Source: Methanobacterium sp. ERen5 (lineage in GTDB: Archaea > Methanobacteriota > Methanobacteria > Methanobacteriales > Methanobacteriaceae). From it: a DNA stretch of 64,000 nucleotides. A program made the position numbers and the translations under genes. The notes below the pieces were generated by a model. That model was not told where the DNA came from and did not search any database. It saw nothing but the letters and a program-made list of their open reading frames with translations. The DNA lies in the NCBI GenBank assembly GCA_024167805.1, contig CP099988.1, positions 2,417,001-2,481,000 of the forward strand, in the 5' to 3' direction. Positions 28,410-36,452 of this stretch are shown in pieces; the first letter of the stretch is position 1; every line of letters starts with the position of its first letter.

Positions 28410-28936
28410 TTTTATCCAAACCATCCTTAAAACTATTATGTTTTTTAGGAAGACGATACAGGGAAGAGTACCACACAAGGGAAATTGTGAGAAAACTTGA
28501 TATTAGCTTGGGTTCTGCAAGTAGATCTTTAAACATATTAGAAAATGAAGAACTAGTAAATAAAGAAGAAAAGGGCAAGTTAAGTAGATATAAAGCTAAT
28601 ATGGAAAATCCTATCCTACGTGAGTTGAAAATCCTGTTTACATTAATGGAAATAGAGGAACTTATTAAAGATCTGAAGTTGATGTCGAATCAAATAATTC
28701 TCTATGGTAGTTGTGCAACAGGAGAAGATACTCAAGATAGTGATATTGATTTATTCATAAAATCAAATAATAGTAAAAAAGTTAACAAAAGTATTAATAA
28801 TCATCAAAAACATATTGAAAGAACAGTGTCATTAGTTGTTTTTGATGATATGGAACTGCGAACATTAAAAGAGAAAGACATGCCATTTTACTCTAGAATT
28901 AAGAAGGGAAGGCTGTTATATGAGGTATCAGTTTGA
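28382..28936 (+). CDS. MNT-type nucleotidyltransferase antitoxin with N-terminal HTH
   Basis: MNT proteins of MNT-HEPN pairs neutralise the HEPN toxin, in studied cases by adenylylating it. Residues about 10-85 form a winged helix-turn-helix (EYHTREIVRKLDISLGSASR). Residues about 95-184 have the nucleotidyltransferase motif LYGSCATGEDTQDSDIDLFI with GSx(10)DSDID. No ribosome site precedes the ATGs at 28382, 28391 and 28403; with the TATA box about 25-30 bp upstream, a leaderless transcript is likely. The start lies inside the second 39-bp operator, so the HTH probably represses its own gene. The C-terminal ATGA overlaps the HEPN gene. Confidence 0.82.
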   Translation: MEHMFQKMNILSKPSLKLLCFLGRRYREEYHTREIVRKLDISLGSASRSLNILENEELVNKEEKGKLSRYKANMENPILRELKILFTLMEIEELIKDLKLMSNQIILYGSCATGEDTQDSDIDLFIKSNNSKKVNKSINNHQKHIERTVSLVVFDDMELRTLKEKDMPFYSRIKKGRLLYEVSV

Positions 28937-29356
28937 AAAATGTTTAGATAAAGGAAAAATAATTAGAATAGAAATTGACCCGGAATTATTTGAAAAAGAG
29001 CTTATAGAATCTCGAAATGATATAAATTCTGCTAGAAGATCTATTGAGCAAGGAAATTTTAAGTGGGCCATAATACAAACTTATTATTCCATGTTTCATG
29101 CCTTAAAAGGATTATTATTGAGCAAAGGTTATAGAGAGAAGAGTCATATTTGTCTAAAACATGCAATCGAAGCTATTTTTGTTGATACGAACTTGTTAAG
29201 TGAAGATATTTTTGAAGACTACGATTTTGCTAGGCGTGCCCGAGAAAGAGCTGACTACAGTTATATATATATGATGAGCAACTGGCAATTGACTTGCTTG
29301 AAACTGCTAATAAACTTATCAACGAAGTTGAAAGCTTATTAAATCCTACGAATTAA
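28920..29356 (+). CDS. HEPN domain protein (HepT-like toxin partner), C-terminus shifted
   Basis: HEPN proteins of these pairs are usually ribonuclease-type toxins. The product is all-helical, with the pattern ARRSIEQGNFKWAIIQTYYS in helix 1 and FARRARERADYSYIY, which has an Rx(4-6)-Y active-site-like arrangement (variant of RX4-6H). It overlaps the MNT gene by 17 bp. The open frame ends at 29342 with an unusual tail MMSNWQLTCLKLLIN. Removing two bases from the TA repeat near 29262-29272 instead gives YDEQLAIDLLETANKLINE, the normal family end, up to a stop at 29356. The tract may be a real TA expansion or an error. Confidence 0.78.
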
Positions 29357-29383
29357 TTTATGGTCATTTGATTAAGTTTCCTT

Positions 29384-30190
29384 TCATGGCTTGTTAAAGA
29401 GTTCAGTTGTCCATATGAAATTGTAGAGGCCTTCTATGGTTTCCACTAGTTCAGTGTACTGATTCCATATTCCTATGGCTGAACGTGACATGATTTTTTT
29501 GTCTTCAATTTTAGCGACACCCATCAACATTTCCTTATCATCCCTTATGAGCACCTTAACAATGGGAACATTCAAGGTTTTAATTTCACACTCTAATTCA
29601 CGTAAAACATTTAAGTCCATGGTTTCATCATCCTTGTAGAAGGGGGATAATATTATTTTAACATGCACTCCTCTTTTAATGGCTTTATCTAGGCTATCCT
29701 TGAGATCAGGGATTTCTTCCTCAAACAACAAACCTGCCATGAAATATAAAGATTTTTTGGCTCTAGAAATTATTTCAACTTCCTTCTTTAAGATTTTGTC
29801 TGGTCCGTGTATCAGCCAGAGTGGTGCTGGAACATTCGGAATTTGTTTTTCGTAGATCTGGTTGAGTTCGTCTTCTGCTTCGTCAAGTTTTTCGTTGAAC
29901 TGTTTCCTTGATTTTCCCATGATCTCATGTGGGGGAATAACGTTGAATTTTAAAGGTTTTCCCTGTTCAATTTCAACAAATTCCTTTTTTGCAAGACTTT
30001 TTAGGACTTCGTATATTTTTGATCTGGGCACGTTTGATGCAAGACTTATTTCAGACGCAGTAGCACTTATAAGGGATATGTTGGCTACATATGCCTTGAT
30101 TTCATAATCTGAAAGTCCTAAGTTTTTAAGAGCTGTTACAGTGTTTCTGTTAATTGAAATATTAATACCTCCAATCATGATTACAACCAA
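29384..30190 (-). CDS. TrmB family transcriptional regulator
   Basis: TrmB-type proteins are archaeal regulators with a winged helix and a sensor domain. Residues about 10-80 form the winged helix (YEIKAYVANISLISATASEI, NVPRSKIYEVLKSLAKKEF). A coiled-coil part follows (about 95-125). The C-terminal domain contains RAKKSLYFMAGLLFEEE and VHVKIILSPFY, a phospholipase-D-like sensor fold typical of the family. The gene is divergent from the ABC-2 permease at 30287 with about 95 bp between them, so it may control that exporter. The ATG at 30190 or one 12 bp later both fit. Confidence 0.87.
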   Translation of the reverse strand: MVVIMIGGINISINRNTVTALKNLGLSDYEIKAYVANISLISATASEISLASNVPRSKIYEVLKSLAKKEFVEIEQGKPLKFNVIPPHEIMGKSRKQFNEKLDEAEDELNQIYEKQIPNVPAPLWLIHGPDKILKKEVEIISRAKKSLYFMAGLLFEEEIPDLKDSLDKAIKRGVHVKIILSPFYKDDETMDLNVLRELECEIKTLNVPIVKVLIRDDKEMLMGVAKIEDKKIMSRSAIGIWNQYTELVETIEGLYNFIWTTELFNKP

Positions 30191-30286
30191 TATGTTGTTT
30201 CACTTTATACTATGTTAGTGACAATAATTATTTAAATATATTCCTCAAATTTTAATACAATGAATAAAAAATTAAGGAGGAATAAC

Positions 30287-31399
30287 ATGGAAAATGAAAG
30301 TTTTAACACTATGGTTGCTAATATCCTAAAAGATGGATTTAAAAACAAACAAACCATTGGATTAGCAGTTGTCGTACCCCTAATTGTCTTGATAATTCTT
30401 GGATACATTGTAACCATGGCAGGCTACACCGAACCTGTAAAAATTGGAATAGTAAATAATGATAAAGGTATTGGTAATGTTAATGTGGCCAACAATGTAA
30501 TTGATGAGTTAAAAAAACAGGAAAATGTGACTGTTGTTAACGTAAATGAAAATGAAGTGAATGATGACTTGAATGACAAGACCATCACAGCTGCACTAAT
30601 ATTCCCAGAAAACTTCACAACAGCGATGGTAAAAAAGAATGCTGATCTAACTCTAAAACTCGAAGGCATAGATCAATCAGCTAACATCCTGGTAAATAAA
30701 GCAGTCAGCACATCTGTATCATCAGTAGCTGCAAAGAGTGCCAATGTAACATCACCTTTAAACATCAATGTTGAAAGTTTATATGGAAATGGTTTGAATT
30801 TCACTGATCTCTTCATGTACAGATTCATGACACTAGATACTCTGATGCTGTCACTAATTTTAGCTTTATTTACTCTAATCAGAGACAAAAGAAGGGACGT
30901 TTTTAAAAATAGATCTTCAACACCTTTAAAAACAGTTCTTGCCTACATAACAGGACTCAGTGTATTTGGTTTAATTATTGCCATGATAGTTCTTGCATTT
31001 GGAATCTACATAATGGGAATAACTATTGTAGGAAACACAGGAAGTGCGGCACTATTGATGTTCATAATTGCTCTTGTTGGAATATCCATAGGAGTTTTAA
31101 TCGCGTCAATCACACGAACTAAGAATCAAAGTTTAGGCCTATTTGGACTTCTACTGGTACTTCAAATAATATTCAGCGGTACATTTGTTCCAGTGAGCAA
31201 GTTCAACAGCCTCACACAGTTAATATCCTACTCACTACCATTAACTTATAGTTTAGATGCCATGAAAAGCATATTTGTCAAGGGATTCACACTGGGATGT
31301 ATAGGGACAGACATAACAGCCCTACTCATAATATTCTTAGTTGCAATGGTTCTGTCCATGATCGGGTTAAAAACAGTTCAAAGATCAGAAAAAATCTAA
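30287..31399 (+). CDS. ABC-2 family transporter permease
   Basis: The true start is the ATG at 30287, with AAGGAGGAAT before it; the upstream ATG at 30260 includes that ribosome site. The 370-aa product has one N-terminal helix (IGLAVVVPLIVLIILGYIV), a large outside domain (about residues 45-190, with VKIGIVNNDKGIG), then five helices (LDTLMLSLILALFTLI, FGLIIAMIVLAFGIYIM, LGLFGLLLVLQIIFSG and others). This is the ABC-2 exporter layout. No ATPase gene is adjacent, so the partner is elsewhere. The TrmB gene faces it. Confidence 0.82.
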   Translation: MENESFNTMVANILKDGFKNKQTIGLAVVVPLIVLIILGYIVTMAGYTEPVKIGIVNNDKGIGNVNVANNVIDELKKQENVTVVNVNENEVNDDLNDKTITAALIFPENFTTAMVKKNADLTLKLEGIDQSANILVNKAVSTSVSSVAAKSANVTSPLNINVESLYGNGLNFTDLFMYRFMTLDTLMLSLILALFTLIRDKRRDVFKNRSSTPLKTVLAYITGLSVFGLIIAMIVLAFGIYIMGITIVGNTGSAALLMFIIALVGISIGVLIASITRTKNQSLGLFGLLLVLQIIFSGTFVPVSKFNSLTQLISYSLPLTYSLDAMKSIFVKGFTLGCIGTDITALLIIFLVAMVLSMIGLKTVQRSEKI

Positions 31400-31408
31400 G
31401 TTAATGGT

Positions 31409-31463
31409 CATTTAAAACATTTCAGGAAATCTAGCATGTTTTAAATGTAACCATCTTTTTTTT
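31409..31463 (+). terminator. Strong hairpin terminator after the ABC-2 permease gene
   Basis: CATTTAAAACAT (31409-31420) and ATGTTTTAAATG (31436-31447) form a perfect 12-bp stem with a 15-nt loop, followed by a run of eight T at 31456-31463. It lies between the convergent permease and korB genes. Confidence 0.75.
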
Positions 31464-31480
31464 AAATAATAAAAATCAAT

Positions 31481-32347
31481 CTAAAGCTTTCGTCTGGAAT
31501 CTATCAGATGATCCAGCTTCTTTTTGTCAACTTGTCTATCATACATTGCTCTTTCATCGTTTTTGTAGACATTCAATGTTTCTTCGAAGGTTTTTTTCTG
31601 CTTGTTTATGTAGAATATTCCAAGGGGATACTTATCAGTTTCTTCAGCTTTTCTTAGGGCTTCTGCTTTGTTGTAAGGGTCATGGGATTCTTCGAGGTAG
31701 TAGGTGTTTTCTTTAAACCATTGGAAGGTATTTATCTTGTTGAAACTCACACATGGTTGGAACACGTCAACCAGGGAATAGCCTTCATGGTTTATGGCAG
31801 ATTTCAAAGTCTTTTGAAGGTGTTCAGGATCTCCAGAGAAGGTTCTAGCCACAAATGATGCATCGAGTGCAATGGCGACAGTCAGTGGATTGAATGGTTC
31901 CTCAGATACACCATTCACTTGGTAGGTTGTTTTCATTCCCAAACGGGTTGTGGGTGATGCTTGGCCCTTGGTTAATCCGTAGACCATATTATCATGCACT
32001 ATGCAGGTTATGTCAGGATTTCGTCTGATGGTGTGCAGGAAATGATTACCTCCCTCACCGTACATGTCACCGTCTCCTGTTGTTACTATAACTTTCAGTC
32101 CCCTGTTTACAGCTTTTATTGCTGTTGCAGGTGAAAGTGCACGACCGTGAAGGCCGATATATGTGTTGGATCTAAGGAAATGTGGCAACTTGCCTGCCTG
32201 GCCAATTCCAGACACCACAACTAAATTTTCAGGGTCAACTTCTAAATCTGCAAGCACATTTTTAAGGTTGCTTAGAATTGAAAAATTCCCACAACCAGGA
32301 CACCATGAAACATCTGCACCTTTCACATCATAATTCTCAGGTTTCAT
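31481..32347 (-). CDS. korB: 2-oxoacid:ferredoxin oxidoreductase beta subunit
   Basis: The beta subunit binds thiamine diphosphate and passes electrons to ferredoxin in oxidative decarboxylation of 2-oxoglutarate or related acids. The 288-aa product has the [10 protein letters not shown] motif (residues 16-25) and the ThDP/Mg motif [13 protein letters not shown], then [10 protein letters not shown]. The usual GIGCS cluster cysteine is replaced: the sequence reads [12 protein letters not shown], a variant seen in part of the family, while QPCVSFN keeps the late Cys. It overlaps korA by ATGA (32344-32347). The substrate (2-oxoglutarate, pyruvate or another acid) cannot be told from the sequence alone. 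Confidence 0.88.
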   Translation of the reverse strand: MKPENYDVKGADVSWCPGCGNFSILSNLKNVLADLEVDPENLVVVSGIGQAGKLPHFLRSNTYIGLHGRALSPATAIKAVNRGLKVIVTTGDGDMYGEGGNHFLHTIRRNPDITCIVHDNMVYGLTKGQASPTTRLGMKTTYQVNGVSEEPFNPLTVAIALDASFVARTFSGDPEHLQKTLKSAINHEGYSLVDVFQPCVSFNKINTFQWFKENTYYLEESHDPYNKAEALRKAEETDKYPLGIFYINKQKKTFEETLNVYKNDERAMYDRQVDKKKLDHLIDSRRKL

Positions 32348-34065
32348 AAAGAATCCTCCGAAACGAAACTTTTCAACTTTTCTGTTATTTCTTCAACAGA
32401 AAATGGCCTACCATCATATTTTAAAACCTTTTCATCGATTTTATGATCTGTTTGAAGCTTGATCAAATTTGAAAATTGGGATTCAGCATTGTTTTCAAAG
32501 ATAATTGTTTGTTCGGCCTTCTCAAGATAGTTCCTAGTACTTTCATGCAGTGGATAAACTTGTTTGAAGTATAGAAAAGCGATTTCACTATTGTTTAGGT
32601 TTTTTATGGCTTCTACTATGTTTCCATAGTTTGATCCCCATGCCACTATGAGTTTTTTGTAATCAGATGATCCCACGAGTTCAGGTTTAATTGTGTCTTT
32701 TTGGATGCTTTCAAGTTTTTTTAACCGTTTTTCAACCATTTTAGTCCTTATAATTTTATCCTCTGTTATATGGCCCTCTTCGTCATGTTCATGTGGATCT
32801 GAAACCACCAAACCCTTTCCAAATCCTGGAATGCCGCGGGGTGATATTCCGTTACTTGTAAATTCATATCTTTTGTAGTTTTTATCGGTTTTGATGATTT
32901 GATCTTCAATTTCAACTGTTTCGTTGTTGATTGAGGGTACGTTGTAGAAAATATCACCGAAGTACTGGTCTGATAGTATGAAAACCGGAACTTGGTACTT
33001 GTCTGCCATGTTAAATGCCCTTTGTGTCAGGTAAAATGCATCTTCGAGTTTGCCTGGTGCCAGTATTATTTTGGGGGTTTCACCATAACCGTAGAGTGCA
33101 AGGTTTAGATCTTCTTGTGATGTACGGGTGGGCATTCCAACAGCGGGACCTGGTCGCTGTCCCAGATAGATAACAATGGGTGTTTCGTTGATCCTGGCCA
33201 GACCTATGCCCTCTTCCATGAGTGCATATCCACTTCCAGATGTTGCAACCATGGACCTTGCACCGGCATAGGATGCTCCTAATCCCATGTTAATTGCTGC
33301 TATTTCATCTTCAGACTGTTCAAACACCATGCCGAAATCTTCACCGTACTTGGCTATAAACACCTGTAATGCCGAAGCTGGTGTCATTGGGTAGGAGGAC
33401 ATGAATCTTAAGTTCGCTGCAATACATCCCAAACCCACAGCTTCTGAACCATCCAATAACAGTTCACCCTCTACATTTGGGTCTTTTTTGATGTTGATTT
33501 TTATTTTGCTTGATTCTATGAATTTATCCCCAATTTTATAGCCTTCACTTCCGGCTTTAAGATCTCCTTGAACGATCTTTTCTCCCTTTCTTTCAAACAT
33601 GCTTGTTATGCACTTGTCGAAGATTTCCTTATTAATATTCAAAAGCTTTGAAATTAAACCGGCTGCAATCACATTGGCATATATGGGGCCGCCAATTTCT
33701 CTTGCTGTTTTAAGGAAGGGAATTTTCACCACTCCTTCCATTTCCACTTCTTTCAAGGTTTCTTCATCGCCAATGATCAAGGTGTTTTCAGATATTCTAT
33801 CCTTAAGATGGTTTATGGCCCCTTTACTTATGGCTATGAGCACATCAATCCTATCTACATATGCACACACTCGATTGGAGGATACACGGATTTCTGTGGA
33901 GTTTTCTCCACCTCTAACTCTGGACATGTACTCCTTAGTGGAGCAAACATGATGCCCTCCAAATTTAACTGCATTTATCAGGATGGATTCCACAGTTTGA
34001 ATGCCCTGACCAGCCTCTCCACAAATGACTATAGAAATGTCTCTTTGGAACGAATATTCAGACAT
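32344..34065 (-). CDS. korA: 2-oxoacid:ferredoxin oxidoreductase, fused gamma-alpha subunit
   Basis: Residues about 1-190 form the gamma domain ([20 protein letters not shown]), and residues about 200-573 the alpha domain with [19 protein letters not shown], a version of the SYPxTPST motif, and [20 protein letters not shown]. Fusion of gamma and alpha in one chain is common in archaeal and many bacterial KorA proteins. It is translated with korB through a 4-bp overlap and has GGGGAGGG upstream of the ATG. The pair supplies reduced ferredoxin or, in reverse, carboxylates acyl-CoA in the incomplete TCA route of methanogens. No delta (ferredoxin) subunit is present here. Confidence 0.9.
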   Translation of the reverse strand: MSEYSFQRDISIVICGEAGQGIQTVESILINAVKFGGHHVCSTKEYMSRVRGGENSTEIRVSSNRVCAYVDRIDVLIAISKGAINHLKDRISENTLIIGDEETLKEVEMEGVVKIPFLKTAREIGGPIYANVIAAGLISKLLNINKEIFDKCITSMFERKGEKIVQGDLKAGSEGYKIGDKFIESSKIKINIKKDPNVEGELLLDGSEAVGLGCIAANLRFMSSYPMTPASALQVFIAKYGEDFGMVFEQSEDEIAAINMGLGASYAGARSMVATSGSGYALMEEGIGLARINETPIVIYLGQRPGPAVGMPTRTSQEDLNLALYGYGETPKIILAPGKLEDAFYLTQRAFNMADKYQVPVFILSDQYFGDIFYNVPSINNETVEIEDQIIKTDKNYKRYEFTSNGISPRGIPGFGKGLVVSDPHEHDEEGHITEDKIIRTKMVEKRLKKLESIQKDTIKPELVGSSDYKKLIVAWGSNYGNIVEAIKNLNNSEIAFLYFKQVYPLHESTRNYLEKAEQTIIFENNAESQFSNLIKLQTDHKIDEKVLKYDGRPFSVEEITEKLKSFVSEDSL

Positions 34066-34248
34066 GGGCCAACAACCCTCCCCTTTTAATTAAAATAATT
34101 TTCAATTAGATTTTTTTTACACACACTACTATAGTCTACATTTCAGATTAAATTTTGTTTTTTTTTAATTGAAAACTAGGGGATTTTTAATCTAACAAAA
34201 TACTCCAACAAACAAATAGGGGCAACACTCATTTTGTTTGAAATTGAC

Positions 34249-34821
34249 TTATTGGTCTTTAACTAGATTTAATGCACTTGATTCTATTGCTTTTAGCATG
34301 TATTCTTTATTTCTCTGTGTAACGCCAATATAATCGAATTTTGGCATGTTTGTATAATCCATATTATTCATGTGTAAGAACACTCTTTCCATGTTGGTTA
34401 AGCATGAGAGAGTACCATTTCCACTACCACCAGCAGCAGCAACACATATAAACGGTTTATTATGTATTTTGTTCCCTTTTTCACGCATTAATCTATTGGC
34501 TTCGCACCTTCTTAACCTGTCGAAGAAAGTCTTGGCTGATTCACTCATATCTCCAAAGTATACTGGTGTTACAACAACATAACCGTCAACTTCACCCATT
34601 TCTTCATGCACCTTTTCGAAATCATCTTCCAGTATACATGTACCTTTTAGACATATTCCCCAACCCTGATCACATGCTTTGCACTTAAGAATATTCAAAT
34701 CATTCAAGCGCACCATAACTGCTTTGCTGTTTCCCTTTTCAATTCCCTTTTTTGCAGCTCTAGCACAGCTTTCAGTTAAACCATCTTCATTAGGACTACT
34801 TGTTAAAACCATTACTTTCAT
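34249..34821 (-). CDS. Flavodoxin-like NADPH-dependent FMN reductase / iron-sulfur flavoprotein
   Basis: The protein belongs to the flavoprotein family that uses FMN, often with a Fe-S cluster. It has the FMN loop LTSSPNEDGLTESCA near the start, cysteines CKACDQGWGICLKGTC (residues about 47-62) that could hold a cluster or disulfide, and the TPVYFGDMSESAKTFFDRLRR motif. The ATG at 34821 fits GAGGTGAAC directly upstream; the longer frame to 34854 lacks a site. A palindromic operator lies between it and the divergent hemerythrin gene. Together they suggest an oxygen or NO stress response. Confidence 0.85.
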   Translation of the reverse strand: MKVMVLTSSPNEDGLTESCARAAKKGIEKGNSKAVMVRLNDLNILKCKACDQGWGICLKGTCILEDDFEKVHEEMGEVDGYVVVTPVYFGDMSESAKTFFDRLRRCEANRLMREKGNKIHNKPFICVAAAGGSGNGTLSCLTNMERVFLHMNNMDYTNMPKFDYIGVTQRNKEYMLKAIESSALNLVKDQ

Positions 34822-34909
34822 GCAGTTCACCTCTAAAAAATTAAGAAATCCCATTCATTTTTCTTATTAACTAAATTGTGCTTGAACAAGATTATAATTA
34901 TCGGTTAAC

Positions 34910-34926
34910 CAATATTCAAAATATTG
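34910..34926. promoter_or_regulatory. Palindrome between the flavoprotein and hemerythrin genes
   Basis: CAATATT-CAA-AATATTG is a perfect 7-bp inverted repeat with a 3-bp spacer. CAATAT half-sites recur near 34936 and 34968. A TATA box (ATATAAATA, near 34993) follows for the rightward gene. Confidence 0.5.
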
Positions 34927-35070
34927 TTTTGGATACAATATCCTTCACCTTGTACATGGAAACAATCCAATATTTGTAAATAATGAAATGAATATAAATA
35001 TAATGAAATAGGATGTGTTAAGGTCGTAAGTGTTGTATAAATAAATTTATTTAACAGGGGGTTACTTATT

Positions 35071-35742
35071 TTGTCCAATGAAAATCAGCCAGACTTGGGG
35101 GAAGACTACATACGATTACATAAAGTCATGACCCGGGGTATAGAAGTATCTAAGCATTCCATTGATAAGTATTTGAATGAAGGAGCCATGGATGAATTAA
35201 ATAGGGAGGGGTTCACCAACTACATTCAAAGTTTCTCAGCAGTTCTTCATGGCCATCACATGGTGGAAGACCAGAAAATATTTCCCTACTTCAAGGACCA
35301 GTTACCTGAAGTACCCTATCCACGTTTAACAAGCGAACATGAAATATTCAACCAAGGGTTGCAGGAAATAAACACAGCAACTAAAGAGTTAACAGCTAAA
35401 AATAATGAACTAGAATCGTTAAATCTCTTAAAATCAGGGTTAAATAAGGTAGACAAGCTATGGGATGCCCACATTCAAATTGAAAACACCCAGCTCTACG
35501 GAAAAATAAGAAGCTTGGACATGGATCCTGAAGAGATGAGCAAAATAGGAAATGAATCTAAAGAGTTTTTCCAAGCCCACAGTGGCCCAACATACCTAGT
35601 TATACCATTCGTACTCTACAACCTATCTTTAGACGATCGAAAAATCATAAGCCAGAGCTTTCCTGATGAAGTCATAAACCAATTGTTATTTGGGGATTGG
35701 AAAGATAAATGGATATCAATGAAACCATATCTACTCAAATAA
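35071..35742 (+). CDS. Hemerythrin-like (HHE cation-binding) domain protein
   Basis: HHE proteins bind a di-iron centre and store, sense or carry oxygen, or protect from oxidative stress. The product is a helical bundle with His residues in IRLHKVM (residue 17), HGHHMVEDQKIF (59-70), LTSEHEIF (about 91) and DAHIQIEN (about 130). A TTG start has GGGGGT 9 nt upstream. It is divergent from a flavoprotein that could deliver electrons to it. The C-terminal 80 residues are helical and not matched to a known domain. Confidence 0.85.
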   Translation: MSNENQPDLGEDYIRLHKVMTRGIEVSKHSIDKYLNEGAMDELNREGFTNYIQSFSAVLHGHHMVEDQKIFPYFKDQLPEVPYPRLTSEHEIFNQGLQEINTATKELTAKNNELESLNLLKSGLNKVDKLWDAHIQIENTQLYGKIRSLDMDPEEMSKIGNESKEFFQAHSGPTYLVIPFVLYNLSLDDRKIISQSFPDEVINQLLFGDWKDKWISMKPYLLK

Positions 35743-35901
35743 TTAATATTACTGCGTACTCATGAAAATTATAAAATATAAATCTTTTTTTTTGGTTTGC
35801 AATAGATTTTTATTTTTAACAGGTCTAAACTAATTTTACTGAAAGAATTGTAAATTATTACCTAAAAAAAATATGGATAACTTATCAAATGAGGAATTTA
35901 A

Positions 35902-36393
35902 ATGAACGTATTAGTTGTTGGGTCGGGTGCTGCAGGTGGAACAGTGGCAAGGGAACTTTCGAAAAATGGAATATCTGTTACCATAATTGAAAAGGGACCA
36001 GCAATAAAGGTTAAAAATGCTTACAAGGAGTACATAATACAAAATGTGGGCACAGAAATATCTAATACTGTTTGTTTAGGGGGTACTACTCTAGTAACAC
36101 TTGGGAATGGTATGAAAGACTGTGCAGATGATTCAGAATCATTTGCAATAGCAGTATTAAAAGATTTAAGAAAGTCTTTACCTTCTTTACCCAGATTATC
36201 ATCGGAATTATTACTATTTTCAAACAGTAATGTCAATAAACTTGACAAGACACCCATAAATGATATGAAATTTATTCAACATGCAATTGATATTGGTCTT
36301 GGAGAAATGCCAACCCAGATATGTTATAATAATGTTCCAAACAGTATAAAGGAGTGTTTAACTGATTATTTTAAATATAGCAGTATATTATAA
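35902..36393 (+). pseudogene. Truncated GMC-type FAD oxidoreductase
   Basis: The N-terminus has the dinucleotide motif VVGSGAAGGTVARELSKNG and the GMC signature CLGGTTLVTLGNGMK. The intact family has 400 or more residues; this one ends at 163, with only TPINDMKFIQHAIDIGLGEM from the middle and nothing of the C-terminal oxidoreductase domain. The frame itself is open, so it may be a deletion product rather than a simple frameshift. No ribosome site is strong. It is flanked by a large surface-protein gene. Confidence 0.55.
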
Positions 36394-36404
36394 AATCCGA
36401 TAAA

Positions 36405-36438
36405 AAAATAAAAAAAGCATATTAGGAGTTAATACTCC
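36405..36438 (-). terminator. Terminator after the 1003-aa surface protein gene
   Basis: On the minus strand GGAGT-ATTA-ACTCC is followed by a T-rich run (the A stretch at about 36400-36416 on the plus strand). It lies 15-20 bp past the stop at 36453. Confidence 0.6.
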
Positions 36439-36452
36439 CAATCGTCCAGATT

